From the NCBI GenBank assembly GCA_023091735.1, contig JALKBU010000003.1, positions 62,001 through 126,000 of the forward strand: 64,000 nucleotides of DNA, read 5' to 3'. The notes beneath the pieces are model-generated. The model was not told where the DNA came from. It saw only the letters and a list, made by a program, of their open reading frames with translations, and ran no database searches. Numbering within the stretch: position 1 is the first letter of the stretch; the number at the start of each line of letters is the position of its first letter. Both the position numbers and the translations under genes were made by a program. This DNA comes from Trichomonas tenax. Its lineage: Eukaryota; Parabasalia; Trichomonadida; Trichomonadidae. Shown piece after piece: positions 28,490 to 39,777 of the stretch.

Positions 28490-30556
28490 TTACCATTTAA
28501 CAACAAAAAAATTTAGGATTCTATCAACAACTCCATAGAACATTGTAACAAATCTGTTGTGTGTAACTTTCTTCGGAACTGGTGGCAAAGCATCACACCA
28601 TGCATCAAGTGATGCTGTTATTTCATCAATCTCATTCTTTGTCACTTTCTTTTCATTGATTGTATCGAAATATTTTTGGACTGATTGTGCTTTAGCTTTG
28701 AATGCCTGATAAACTTTTGGTTCAAGCCAGTTTCTTGTTTTAGGATATGTAACATCAAGTATAATATTTGCTCTGTTGATTGTATCAGCAAGTTTATCTT
28801 TTGATACTAACAACTCTGTTTGCTGGACGAGATAATGTTGGATTCCTTCCATATCATTGATCAATCTTGTTGTATTGTCTATGTCGAATTTGTTGTTATA
28901 AAGATACTCTTCAACCCTCACGAGAACTGCCTTCACTTGCATAAGATCTTCTTCACTTATTCCCCATGAATCCTTTGATGCAGAATTAGCAACATTAAAC
29001 ATTTCTTCTAATTTATTTGTCTGATACTGTAAATTTTTCAAGTTCTTAGACACAGCTTCCAAGTAAGGAACGAAGTGTCCATATAAAGGTCTCAAGAGCG
29101 TTGCTGTGTTTAATTTGCAGTCTCCAAGATAACAAGAAAGAACGTGATCAAGTCTGACTGGACCGCGATGGTAGAAGAAGTAGTTGGTCAAACCATATCC
29201 TGGCCTTGGAACGAAATATGTCCAATTATAGGACCGCAAACCTCTACGAAGAGGAGATGTTATGTTGAAGTAAACAAGTTCTGGATTTCCGTGGAATCCG
29301 AGCTCTCTGGATGTTCCAAGCAACAAATCGTGGCATGTCAATGCAGCACATAATCCAATGCTGTACATAGATTCATTCATCTGACCTTGTACCCAATTGG
29401 TGAGGATTTGATATTCACCGCCCATTGTGAGTGCTTCATCGACATTCATTGATGAGTTAAGTTTGTTTGTTCCAATTACTTTCATGATTGCATCACGGAT
29501 TGGAAGAGCACGCGATCCACCACCGATAACTTCAACGAAATCAACCTTTCCTTTCTTATACGCATTCTTAATCAATTTAATTGTTCGCATAACTTGTGGC
29601 TTTGCAACTTCTTCGATATCGGCTTGTGTAATGCGAATAGAATGATCGGTTCCAGCAACATTTTCAATGGTAACTCTTGTATCTGGAACTAAACTCAAAA
29701 TTCTTTTTGCTTTTTCACATTGTTCGATAATTCTTCCCATTTCTGATAGAGAGACTGATTTCTTTGTAATCTTGTTCTTAACGAACCTTGCGAGGTCAGC
29801 TGTTAAGTATGCACCTCCAGCATCGTAATCAACGTGATAGACGAGTAATTTAGCAATATATTTTGGAACACCTTTCTGTTCTTCGAATTTTATGGCATAA
29901 GCTTTAGATGATGTAGCGCCAATATCAATGAAAAGACCGATTCTATTATCTGGCTGAATTACATCAGGACGGCGCTGTGCAAAGTAGTTGGCAACAGCTT
30001 CCCAGTCCCAGGTAATCGTTTCGTTCTGGAATTTTGCCGCTGCAGCGAGATCATGTAATTCTAGAATTTGGGGCTCTGTAAAAGAACCAGGAACGACAAA
30101 ATTGACCTTTGTTTTGTAGAATTCCTCGTTTAGAATCATTTTGCCGTAGAAATGAAGAAAAGAAGCTGTTATATTGAAAATTTTGAATCGATTATCACAT
30201 GGCGGAAAAGTAAACAATTTCTCAGACAAATTTCGTGTCTCTGTGGCATCAAGATCGATATATGTTGGTAAATATCCGGCGCCGCTCCATGGTTGCGAAA
30301 TTAATTTCGAATAAGCGTGATCTCCAATGATAGGGATCAAAGAACTTATCTCAGACTCGTTTAGCAACTCATTGGTGCGATTGTCGAAGTCAGATGGCGT
30401 TTTGAATGCGAGAAATGTCGGAGTTAATCTTTTTGAATAAGTATTTATCGCCATTTCGGGCACTTTATTCGGTCCCTCGTATGCGGATTTCGTGTAATAA
30501 GAACCGAAGTCTATTGTGAGCGTCGGAGTTTTCAGCAGTAAAAGCGAAAAAATCAT
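28490..30556 (-). CDS. ER-type large Hsp70 (GRP170/HYOU1/Lhs1-like)
   Basis: A short hydrophobic N-terminus (MIFSLLLLKTPTLT) looks like a signal peptide and leads directly into the Hsp70 nucleotide-binding fold. Visible motifs are TIDFGSYYTKSAY (phosphate 1), LFIDIGATSSKAYAI (phosphate 2, about 205-220) and VEVIGGGSRALPIRDAI (adenosine motif, about 342-358). The substrate-binding part is divergent, with a helical C-terminus. These features fit GRP170-type ER chaperones and exchange factors for BiP. At 688 residues it is shorter than the usual 850-1,000. It ends in FFVVKW, so no KDEL-like retention signal is present. Confidence 0.85.
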   Translation of the reverse strand: MIFSLLLLKTPTLTIDFGSYYTKSAYEGPNKVPEMAINTYSKRLTPTFLAFKTPSDFDNRTNELLNESEISSLIPIIGDHAYSKLISQPWSGAGYLPTYIDLDATETRNLSEKLFTFPPCDNRFKIFNITASFLHFYGKMILNEEFYKTKVNFVVPGSFTEPQILELHDLAAAAKFQNETITWDWEAVANYFAQRRPDVIQPDNRIGLFIDIGATSSKAYAIKFEEQKGVPKYIAKLLVYHVDYDAGGAYLTADLARFVKNKITKKSVSLSEMGRIIEQCEKAKRILSLVPDTRVTIENVAGTDHSIRITQADIEEVAKPQVMRTIKLIKNAYKKGKVDFVEVIGGGSRALPIRDAIMKVIGTNKLNSSMNVDEALTMGGEYQILTNWVQGQMNESMYSIGLCAALTCHDLLLGTSRELGFHGNPELVYFNITSPLRRGLRSYNWTYFVPRPGYGLTNYFFYHRGPVRLDHVLSCYLGDCKLNTATLLRPLYGHFVPYLEAVSKNLKNLQYQTNKLEEMFNVANSASKDSWGISEEDLMQVKAVLVRVEEYLYNNKFDIDNTTRLINDMEGIQHYLVQQTELLVSKDKLADTINRANIILDVTYPKTRNWLEPKVYQAFKAKAQSVQKYFDTINEKKVTKNEIDEITASLDAWCDALPPVPKKVTHNRFVTMFYGVVDRILNFFVVKW

Positions 30557-31288
30557 TCGAAGAATAAAATTAAAAAGAGAAATCTCGAAATTTTAAATTT
30601 AGACATAACATACATGAGTTATTGGCATATTTTTATGTTTTAAGAGTTTAATAATTATGGCCTTTATAATTAAATTTTATCAATTAAAAAGACCATAGTT
30701 ATTTTAATATTTCACAACTCAAATTATTGAACATTTGAACTACAATATTGATTTATTTAAAGGAAACATCAAAATTTTTAAAAAAACAGGAAAATTTCAA
30801 AAATTTTATTTTAATATGCTAACAATGGATAACACATTTCATCAATGCATTTACTACATAATAAAATTAATGAAACTCAAGCTCCAACAATCAAATAATA
30901 TTTTTTTAAAAAATTTATTGTTCAAAATGGAAGGAAAGAATGTTAAAGATTTCAAGGAGAGATGAAATATAATTTAATTCCAAACAAAGAGTGCCGAAAA
31001 CCAAGATTCGTCAATATCGATAACAAATCAATAAGATATTGTTCAGTTAATATTGAACGCCAATCATCACCGCATAGAGCAGAACGCACCTAACATAGAA
31101 AAATGCTCTAATTCACATTTTGAAAACCCAATATCAAAGACTTTCAATGCGATTTACACATATTTGTAATACTCACACAATTAAAATGCAAATCTCAAAA
31201 CCACAGCAATCTTTCGATGGTGGATTCAAAAATCTCTAAAAACAAAAGTTGCATGCGGTTAAACTCAAATTTTCCTCGCTCGGTTCTA

Positions 31289-31313
31289 TTGGGAGGAGCG
31301 AAGCACCTCCCAA
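31289..31313. repeat. Perfect 8-bp GC-rich hairpin
   Basis: TTGGGAGG (31289-31296) pairs with CCTCCCAA (31306-31313). Inside, an A-A mismatch and two further pairs (GC with GC) close a GAA loop. It stands out because the surrounding DNA is AT-rich. It lies far (about 860 bp) from the next gene start. A terminator, RNA element or inserted sequence end are all possible. Confidence 0.4.
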
Positions 31314-31822
31314 ACACACACATGTAAAATCATCCACTCAAACAGAATTGAATGTCACATTTTTTATTTGAATGCTTTGACATATTTTAGATGCTGCACA
31401 ATCAATATAGCTATTTCGCAGCGAAATATTTGAACACGCACAAAATTCTTAAGTGTGTATAATTCTGAGTACGCACACTTTGTAGGCTTTCAAAAGGTTG
31501 AACAGGTCTGTTCGATTTTCACAACTTATTTGCCCTGTGTGTACTATCAATTATATGCGCCATACAAAAAATTCAGTGAGTTTTAGAATTGAACACGCAC
31601 TATAACTCATTGATAGGAAAGTAATATATTTTATGACTGATTCTATGGCAAGAGCTATTATGAAGGATAGTTATCGTTTAATGAAACTTCCATTTTAACT
31701 TTGTCTGCCTATAATAAACAAATTATTTTACAAATCTCAAGTGCTTAACGGTTTTGCGTATGTAAAAAAATATGCCATTGGAAAATGCGTAAGTGCCGCA
31801 TACTTAATAAAATCATATAAAA

Positions 31823-31833
31823 TGTCATGTAAA
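31823..31833. promoter_or_regulatory. ACATGT-type motif variant TGTCATGTAAA
   Basis: One mismatch from TGACATGTAAA. It lies 340 bp upstream of the plus-strand gene at 32172, farther than most other copies, so its role is uncertain. Confidence 0.2.
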
Positions 31834-32171
31834 TAAAAAAGTGACGCAGCTGACAAAATACAAACACATCCAGATAAAAGTAAAACATATTATTATGTGA
31901 ATAAAAAATTGTTAAAAAATTATTTGTGGGGATTTTACAGTTGGCGGGAAAAAGTGATAAAACCGCCATTTTTCATTTTTCTTATCATGATATATCGTTA
32001 ACATAGGACATATTTGGATAAGCGGTTTTTCTCTTATTGAATAGTTTACATATTTTTTTTTGAAAATTTTCAGATAGTTTACATATTGTTTTTTAAATTA
32101 TGTTCAGTAAGCAAGTTTTGAGTTTTATTTCAAAAACAACAGGTTTTTGAAATTTTCCAAAATTACAGAAG

Positions 32172-32753
32172 ATGGATGATACAATAAATATCATCTTGAA
32201 GTGCTGCGACGGAACAAACATAAAGATTAGTGCTTTGAAGTCACTCTCTTTGCGTGAGGCGGTGAGTGATTCGAAAATATTTGACCAATCCCCTGGAGAT
32301 TTCTTTTTCTTGTATAATGGAACGGATCTTCACATCGATTTATCATTATATGCCTTAGAACTCAAAGATAATTACGTTATTTACATTGTTAAGCGCAGAC
32401 ACATGAAGCCTCCTAATATTAACTTTTATGCTGATATGCGCAAAAGATTTTATATCAATGAAGTTGCATCTGGCTCCGCGTTCCAAGAGGCTTGCAAGAT
32501 GACGGACTTACAGTTCTCAAACATCGAACTGTATCGAGGAGCACAAAATATTTACGGCAACATGCGGAAGAAACAGAACGAGATGCTTCCACAATCACAA
32601 GGCATCCAGAGTTGCACCAATTTCATGGTCACTCCACCACCATCGATATCTCAAACTACACTTCCGATGCCTTGGAGGACAAACGGGAAGCCATACATAA
32701 GATGCCCTATTGCCCAGTGGCCTAAGAACTCTACAGATAACCAACAGGAGTAA
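32172..32753 (+). CDS. Ubiquitin-like-fold protein (193 aa)
   Basis: Residues 1-75 fit a ubiquitin-like beta-grasp (INIILKCCDGTNIKIS, then LSLREAV, DFFFLYNGTDLHID and LSLYALELKDNYVIYIVKR), close in pattern to Rad60/SUMO-like or UBX-type domains. No C-terminal Gly-Gly follows it, so it is not a processed conjugated modifier. The rest is a basic, Gln-rich and Pro-rich tail with no domain. A 78-codon ORF in another frame (32492-32725) is a shadow. Function is unknown; an adaptor in the ubiquitin/SUMO system is only an inference. Confidence 0.75.
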   Translation: MDDTINIILKCCDGTNIKISALKSLSLREAVSDSKIFDQSPGDFFFLYNGTDLHIDLSLYALELKDNYVIYIVKRRHMKPPNINFYADMRKRFYINEVASGSAFQEACKMTDLQFSNIELYRGAQNIYGNMRKKQNEMLPQSQGIQSCTNFMVTPPPSISQTTLPMPWRTNGKPYIRCPIAQWPKNSTDNQQE

Positions 32754-33152
32754 TTTGTTCTATATATTTCTTGTTTATATTTTATATTTGTTTTTTATTT
32801 CTTTATGCGATTATGAATTAAAGTATAATACTGTTTGTTCATTTTACATTTACCTCATTTTCTTCACGAACAATATATAAATTTTTCAATAATTTATCAC
32901 ATGCTACAGACAGTATATTTCTAGTGATGTTTCTTCAAAATGAAAATAGTGAGTCAGAATCCAATGGTCTGAGACTCCAAAATTCTACAAATTGATTAAT
33001 TGAATTTTATATCATTAGAATTGAATGCGAATTATATTGGAAAAGTGTGATCAAGGAATTGCATGTTATTAATTTAATCTTAAAAGGTATCAATTAGCAG
33101 ATTATCAATTGTAAAACTTTAGAATTTCATAAATGCCGCGTAAATAGATATT
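32754..33152. other. AT-rich spacer
   Basis: No ORF or structure is recognised between the ubiquitin-like gene and the broken VPS8-like gene. Confidence 0.5.
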
Positions 33153-36100
33153 TTGACATTACATGTCAGAAATGAAATACGCTCGCTAGAAATGGAAAGG
33201 CTTGATTATTACAAGTTACAGCCTCTTCCATCGATTAAAAACCATCTGAAATCAATAGGAATCACAAACCTCAAAAGATGCAGGAGATCTGGAACGATGT
33301 TCGCTTTTATTTCGGATATTCAAGTTCCATTTATTTATAATACAAACACAGAAATATGCAGAGACTTCAAACTTGAAAACGCACCAGATTCTCCACTCAC
33401 AGCAATTGATATTTCGCGCGATTGCAAATACATTATCACAGGTCACGAAAATGGAACAGTTTCTATTTGGTCAATACAGGATTTCAAGATCATGAAGAAC
33501 TTTCCAACTGAATTTACTTCAGAAATCGTGTGTTTGAACTAATGATATTCACATAATGAAGTTTTCATTGGTGATATCACCGGAAGAGTGAGTAAATTGA
33601 TGATACGCAGTCTTATGGGATACTTTGCGATCTCAGAAACTTTTCTGGTACAAGGTGATGAAAATTTAAAGAATATTATCACAATGAAACAAGGATATCC
33701 ATTTAATGCTGTTTTCATTTCATTGAAATCTTCTTATATGATTTATAATGGCGAAACATCCACAGTCGCTGTGAAATCAGAGAAATATGGTGACAAAATT
33801 TCGATGAAGAAAAAATTATTTTGACTGTTTCATGGCAGAATCAATTCACACTCCTTTGCTTCACAGGACCAAAGAAGTTTACACATATTTGCACACACAA
33901 ATTGAACTCAGGAATAGTTTTTACTTCCGAATTCTTATCTTCAGGACTTTTTGTCACTATAACTGATGGAGGTGAATTAACAATCGTTTCTTTCGATGAC
34001 AAAATTGCAGTCCAAGTCCCAGCTAAAAATCTTTATCAGGCAGCAAAGGATTCATCATATATTCAACCATATGATGACAAAATGATTCTTATTCAGAAGA
34101 CCAGTTGCTTACATGTTGACTTCTTAGATTGGCGTGGAAAGATTTCAACACTCATTAACTCACACAATTTCAACGAAGCATTTAGATTCTTGATTGAGAT
34201 CGATGCAGGACTTGCAAAAAATCTTGTCGGACTTCCGAAGAATCCAACAGAGTGCAGACGCCAGCTTCGCGATATTACTTCATACGTTGTCATGCAGTAT
34301 TTGAAGTATTAATTGTTCAATGGAAGTGATGAAGAAATCGATGAATCAGTTACTTCTGCAGTTGCTACCGTTGCGGTGTTGAAGATGACATCAATACTCG
34401 AACAATCAGCAGATTTATTCTCAGCTGTAGGAAAGGGAATGGTTTTCTATATCGGCACACTTTCGCTCAACTTTGAAATAAGTGGTATCGCTTGTCACAC
34501 CTGCTTTTGTTGACAAATCTCTCACTCTTTCGAAGACATTCGATATGCTTGAAGCTGCTGAAGAGGAACTCTTAAAACCGAAGCTTGACCCAACATATGC
34601 GATTGATCTTCTCAAGGTTGCAATTAAATTCGAACTTGTTCGTTTCCAGAAGAGGTTGTTCACAGAATTCTTCGATGATTTTATTTCACCATGCGTCCTT
34701 TACATGAAGCATAATAGATTATGTGAATACTGTGAAGAAATTTTCTTTATTGATGAATTCGACATAATTACAAAGCGATCTGTTACTCTTTGGCTTCTAT
34801 TCCCTGACGAAGGCAAATTCTCGAGACTCATGAACTCGTTTGAGTCCAATGTTGAAGACATTCCTCGTTATGTTTCCGCTATTTTGTCTGATTCCTATTT
34901 CATCTGAAAAAGAACTCAGTCATGGACCAATTATTGATGCAATTCTTCGTATTGCTGAGAAGTTTAAATATAGTGTTGCATCAACAATGATTGGCGTTGT
35001 TATTCCGTTCTATGAACGTAATACAAAACTTTATCCAACAACAGCATCAATCAATCATGTTATGCACTACATTGCAGTTGCAACGGAGAATCATTCTTCG
35101 AGAGAATACCTTCTCTCAAAGATTATTGAGCGCTTCCCAAGTCTCATTCCCGAAAGAGATCTCGCAGAATTGTGCATGAATTGCGGCTTTGTTGATATTT
35201 CGCTTGAAAAGTTTGTTTCTTCGAATAACTACAATGTTATCATTGGCGCTTATGTGAACAGTTTTGACAAGAAGATGCTTGTTTTTGATTTCATCAGCGA
35301 TTTGAGGAAAGGTATTATCGCACACATTTCTTCGCTCTTGAGTATCGATGCTCAACAGATTTCAAGAGTTCTTTGGCATCACTTTAAATCAGATATATCA
35401 TACTTCGTCAACACACTCCCGAGACAGACCCTTTCCATCCTTCTTCATGGGCTTATTCGACAAACTCATTTAATCAAGAGACGTTGACAGACAGATGCAG
35501 GCAGTAACGATTGCAATCAGTCTTCTCAACGAGCTGTCTCATGAGGATGGAAACATCAGTCGTTGGCAACAAGTATTCAGGAGCTTCCAATTCCCATTAT
35601 ACATGGCGTCAAAGATGAATGAAAGCGATGGACGTGCGAAGACTGTCACACTTATATTCTCATTCTTCTGCGTTCAATCTCTTCCATGCATCGGATCTGA
35701 AATAACACTCAGGATTCTTACGATTGCATTCAGCGCACTTCCAAGGCATATTTATCATGCAGCGCTCAGTAACATATTCAGATCACTCAACTCCCAGACG
35801 AAGCTTAATGAAGTTGTTGAAGACATTCTTATTGATGACTGCTTGAAAGTCATCGATCGCGCGGACCAAAAGAAGATGGGCGGACTCTTCAGTGGAGAAC
35901 CAGTTTGCGCAATCTGTCATGAGCCTGTTTCTAAGGCTTTCTCTCCATTCAAAGTTTTCTCATGCGGACATTGTCTTCACGAGAACACTAAATGCGGATT
36001 CCAGACATATTGCACTGTTTGCTCTGGTTCTGGCAGCACAGCACCAGTCACAGAGGAAATACAACAAGATATTAACACTGGCAGGAATATTAACAGACTC

Positions 36101-36286
36101 AAGAGGATGTTCAACATCAAAGTCAAACAGCAATACACACATTACGTTGACTGCGACTACTCAGGGTCTTCATGCATGTTTGCACACAAGCCAGACTACG
36201 AAGGTGTCAGAACTTCTTACACAAATACTGAAGTCAGCACTCTCGGAGAACTTTTCCAACTCGAAATACCCGGACTTCCTAAATAA
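33153..36286 (+). pseudogene. VPS8-like: VPS8-like CORVET subunit gene, multiply broken
   Basis: Successive frames (33153-33824, 33821-34513, 34482-34907, 34840-35487, 35495-36286) join into one roughly 1,030-codon gene. The N-terminal part is a WD40 propeller (DISRDCKYIITGHENGTVSIW, then VFIGDITGRVSKL and the phrase RSLMGYF). The middle is the helical CHCR-type region. The end carries a RING-like finger (CAICHEPVSK, then FSCGHCLHE and CTVC). That layout is VPS8 of the CORVET endosomal tether; VPS41, VPS11 and VPS18 share it more weakly. Lesions: TAA-TGA at 33540-33545; frameshift at about 33806-33820 in an A run; TAA at 34310-34312; frameshifts near 34480, 34900 and 35455; TAA at 35471-35473. 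ATG 33192 is the likely old start, about 25 nt after an ACATGT motif. Confidence 0.85.
33158..33168. promoter_or_regulatory. ACATGT motif ATTACATGTCA
   Basis: It is one base from TTTACATGTCA. It sits 24 nt before ATG 33192, the likely ancestral start of the VPS8-like gene. Confidence 0.4.
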
Positions 36287-36392
36287 TAATGTTTTTGTGT
36301 TTGTTTAAAAAATATCAATTAACATGAAAATTTGAAGAAATTATATAATTGAAAGAAGATGACAATTTATAATTATAACAAATATACCTTTA

Positions 36393-39008
36393 TTAATCAA
36401 ACAATCCCATTCCCATGGCAGACTTCACACGTAAGACCCTTAAGTGTCTAACAACCTCTGTGTCTGTTGCCATCTTGGCTTTTGAAGCGGTCTGTATAAC
36501 GACTTGATCGAAATTCTCACTGGATGCTTGTTCAATCAGAAGGGTGCAGAGGGATTCGGTGTCGTGTGCAGGGATAACAGGGAACCTAGAGCTCAATTCT
36601 CCAGCGACATACTGTGCGAGAACGACAGCATTGTGGACGCCATCATATAGAGAAATCTCGCACTGTGGATTAACAGCGAACATTATCAAGTGGCGAGCAA
36701 TTTTACTAAACTCGACGAATGCATCTCTGTGGCTCGGCTCACATGCGGCACAAATAACGCAAACAACGATTTTTGCAAGATGTTCGCGCATTAAGTTCTG
36801 TCTATCTGGATGCGTTGTCCATCTGTTTATGATTTCAGTCAATGACAATAATGTTTGCTTGTTGACTTGCTTAGATATCAAGATTTCCAATGTCTCTATG
36901 TCAACTGATGTGATCGCTGAAATGTCTGTTATTGCTATAGTCTGCAGAAGCTCTGGGAGAGATATAGCATAGTCTAAACTGATCTTTCCTTCGCCAACTT
37001 CGCTCTGGATAACATTTAAAACTAATTCTCTGACTTGAGCAATAAGAGAGCTGTCAGCAGCAACCATAGCTCTGGCGAGGTTTATAGCATCTGGCATTCG
37101 CAATTTAGGAGGAAGCTGTGCGAAAATCTGTAATAAAACGGCTCCTGTTTGCGGAACAGTTTCAACATAAAGTTGCATTTCAGAGCAGAAGAATGATCTC
37201 ATCAACCTGATATCGTCTCTCGTCGCGTTATCTAAATTCTCTGTAATCAAAGCCATGATGTCTGTCAAGAAGCGGCCGTTGAGTTCTGATAGTATCGGTA
37301 TCAGTGTCGGCATCGCTTGTATCACGCAGTTCTTATCAGCACGTGCAGCACCGGCCAAACCAGCAACACAGAATCTGATCTCTCTGATGGATGGGAATGA
37401 GATACCTGCACTAAACGCGCCTGTTATTCTGTTGACGAGAATGGAGATCAACTGCACTCTGTCCTTTTCTGGAGTGACGTGGCAAATGGCATCAGCAACA
37501 ATAGCAAAGTTGTCGGAGTTAATTGCTGATTCCTCGAACATAAACAACTGTTGTGCATCATTGTATCTTGCGAATTCATCAGAAGCATAAGCGAGTGCAT
37601 GAATTGTCTGCATAGTGAGTTTTTCGACATCTGGTTTTCCTATTGTGTTGACAGCGAATTGAGCGGCAACATCAAAAACTTCGCCTGTGATTTTCTCCAT
37701 CTTTGTGAGCGAAAGAGTCAAATATAGAAGACATGCAAGAGACTCTTGTGAAGCACCTGTTGCATCAACAACTTCACATGCAAGCTTGAAAACTTCTGCA
37801 GCAAAGTTTGCATCTATGCACTCTTCAAAAGCAACACAAGAAGTTGCACAGCAGAGACTTGAAAACGTAGTAAGATCAAAGAACTCTATTTGCGCTTGAA
37901 AAAGTGCAGTTATCGCAGTAATAAATGATTCTGGAGCCATTTCTATTATTGCTGTGCACATTGCCTGCATCTGACCGAAAACTAACAGTTTATTGGAGTA
38001 ATTCGATGAGCTGTTGCAGGAAATAACGTCTGGATGATGCGGCATCTCAGTTAATAAGTGATTAATCAGTAAGTTGATAATTCCTTCGTGAATGTTAAAT
38101 CTGTCTGGATTGCCATTAATAAAGTCGTCGTATATAGTTAAAATGAAAAATTCCCAGTATTCGTAATCAAGAATATCTTCTAAAAGTTTTTCGTGAATTT
38201 GCGTAAGACATTCAATCGAATTTTCGTTTTCGAGGTCTTCGAGATATTGTTGAATAACGGGTAATAAGTAATTATAATTTTCGTCTGATTCTGTATTTGC
38301 AAGAGCAACAAAAAAAGTCCTTAAACAATCAGCATCGATTCCAGGCACAAGGAGGAGCTCGCAAAGTGCTTGAAATCCTAATGGATGCGGATTTTGATAT
38401 AAAATTTGTATATTACATGAATGTAAAACTTCCCAGTTCAAATATGGAACTAACTCTATAAGGGAATCGTTAGAATTGACGTGCGGAAAATGAGAAATGA
38501 TTATAGGCAGAATAATCGGCGTATGTTGGATAATATTGTCTGAAATTTGTTGTAAATGTTCTGATGATGATTTTGAGTCCTTAAGGGCTGCAGTAAAATC
38601 GGCAAATAATTTAAATTTAGGAGGCTCGGAAGAAAATATTTGTTGTAAAAAGTTTGGCCAGTTTTGAGGATAATCTCTTATAGCAATTTGAACCAGCGCG
38701 TCGCATACTTGTTGATAAACGTGCAATTTTGAAGGTAAAGTTTCCAACAAATTTAAAACGAAAAATCTCAAGTCTAATTGCTGACTTTGATTTAATGTTT
38801 CCCACTTTTTAGTAATAAAGTCTCTAAGTATATGTGCACCAGTGAACAAAGTCTGTTCTTCTTCGGCATTTTGGAAGATTGCCTCCATTAAAGCGAAAGC
38901 GTCCTCTCTCAGAAGGCAACTTTCGAAGACGCCCTTCTCCTCTGGATTTCTGGATATGGATCGAGCCGCCTGATCGAGGTTATGCACTTCCTCGATTAAG
39001 GGATCCAT
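36393..39008 (-). CDS. Importin-beta/exportin family karyopherin
   Basis: The 871-residue protein is HEAT-repeat helical throughout. Residues about 25-125 match the importin-beta N-terminal Ran-binding region (AEEEQTLFTGAHILRDFITKKW, then LDLRFFVLNLLETLP, VCDALVQIAIRDYPQNWPNF). The sequence DYPQNWPNF resembles the exportin-1/5/7-type phrase in which a Trp-Pro follows an acidic stretch. Such receptors carry proteins or RNA across nuclear pores under RanGTP. The cargo and subfamily cannot be assigned. Length is near the short end for the family. The ATG at 39008 starts a clean MDPLIEEV sequence. Confidence 0.82.
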   Translation of the reverse strand: MDPLIEEVHNLDQAARSISRNPEEKGVFESCLLREDAFALMEAIFQNAEEEQTLFTGAHILRDFITKKWETLNQSQQLDLRFFVLNLLETLPSKLHVYQQVCDALVQIAIRDYPQNWPNFLQQIFSSEPPKFKLFADFTAALKDSKSSSEHLQQISDNIIQHTPIILPIIISHFPHVNSNDSLIELVPYLNWEVLHSCNIQILYQNPHPLGFQALCELLLVPGIDADCLRTFFVALANTESDENYNYLLPVIQQYLEDLENENSIECLTQIHEKLLEDILDYEYWEFFILTIYDDFINGNPDRFNIHEGIINLLINHLLTEMPHHPDVISCNSSSNYSNKLLVFGQMQAMCTAIIEMAPESFITAITALFQAQIEFFDLTTFSSLCCATSCVAFEECIDANFAAEVFKLACEVVDATGASQESLACLLYLTLSLTKMEKITGEVFDVAAQFAVNTIGKPDVEKLTMQTIHALAYASDEFARYNDAQQLFMFEESAINSDNFAIVADAICHVTPEKDRVQLISILVNRITGAFSAGISFPSIREIRFCVAGLAGAARADKNCVIQAMPTLIPILSELNGRFLTDIMALITENLDNATRDDIRLMRSFFCSEMQLYVETVPQTGAVLLQIFAQLPPKLRMPDAINLARAMVAADSSLIAQVRELVLNVIQSEVGEGKISLDYAISLPELLQTIAITDISAITSVDIETLEILISKQVNKQTLLSLTEIINRWTTHPDRQNLMREHLAKIVVCVICAACEPSHRDAFVEFSKIARHLIMFAVNPQCEISLYDGVHNAVVLAQYVAGELSSRFPVIPAHDTESLCTLLIEQASSENFDQVVIQTASKAKMATDTEVVRHLRVLRVKSAMGMGLFD

Positions 39009-39777
39009 TTTTTTGATTTTTTTACTATTTTTGTTTACTGCAATATTTTGATTAAAATGTGATGTCTAGACTATGCTGTATCGAACAAAGTGTTTACATA
39101 CAATTTTTTACTTCACCTCCCTCAAAAGTGGAGCATTTCTAGATAACTGATATTATTCGACCATGTTCAGGTTTTGCATCAGAAATATACACAACGATTA
39201 TATTGTTTTAACATTGGTTCTCATGATTAAATCTTACTCGTTGAAGATTTACATCAATTTCCTAATCTGTTTAATTCTGTTTCTGAGTTATTCATATCTT
39301 TTCTAACGAGCTTCTATTAATTTTCTAATTAAAAATCAATTGTTTAGTTAGAATTCACTAAATATCGAAATCTTTCACTTATCTTCGTTTTTGAAGAATT
39401 TTTTAGTAAATGATTAGCATTCAAATCTGCATTGAATCAATGCCTTATGGATTTTGAAGCATATTATCTTATGAATTTCTTTTTTAGGATAATTTTCTTA
39501 CAAAAATGTGCAAAAGCTATATACATTCAATGGTGATTCAACAATATCTTGAGGAAGTTAAATACACTTCAGAAGTAGCAGAATGACAAATATGAATTCA
39601 AAAATTATCTTTTATCTTCATTTTTCGTTCAAACACATCTACATCAGATTTCCATAAAGTGAGTAATATGATAGCATAAATATTTCTGTCTTTTATTCAA
39701 TCAATATAATGTTTTTCATTCAATAATCAAATAATGAATGATTAAATGACATGTAAATATTTACAAATCAAAAACAA
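39009..39777. other. AT-rich divergent spacer
   Basis: No ORF is supported. The right end carries a TGACATGTAAA motif (39747-39757), listed separately. Confidence 0.5.
39747..39757 (+). promoter_or_regulatory. TGACATGTAAA motif
   Basis: An exact copy of the 11-mer, ending 20 bp before the ATG at 39778. Confidence 0.5.

Larger units (their letters stand above)
30557..32171. other. 1.6-kb spacer with a strong hairpin
   Basis: This long divergent spacer lies between the Hsp70 and ubiquitin-like genes. The ORF at 30735-30965 is Lys/Phe/Asn-rich and low-complexity, and I do not accept it as a gene. The word GAACACGCAC occurs twice (31432-31441 and 31591-31600). TGTCATGTAAA is at 31823-31833. A GC-rich hairpin at 31289-31313 is listed separately. 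Confidence 0.5.

Noticed and set aside
30735..30965. 76-codon plus-strand ORF
   Set aside because: Lys/Phe/Asn low-complexity sequence typical of AT-rich spacer; no domain or initiator.
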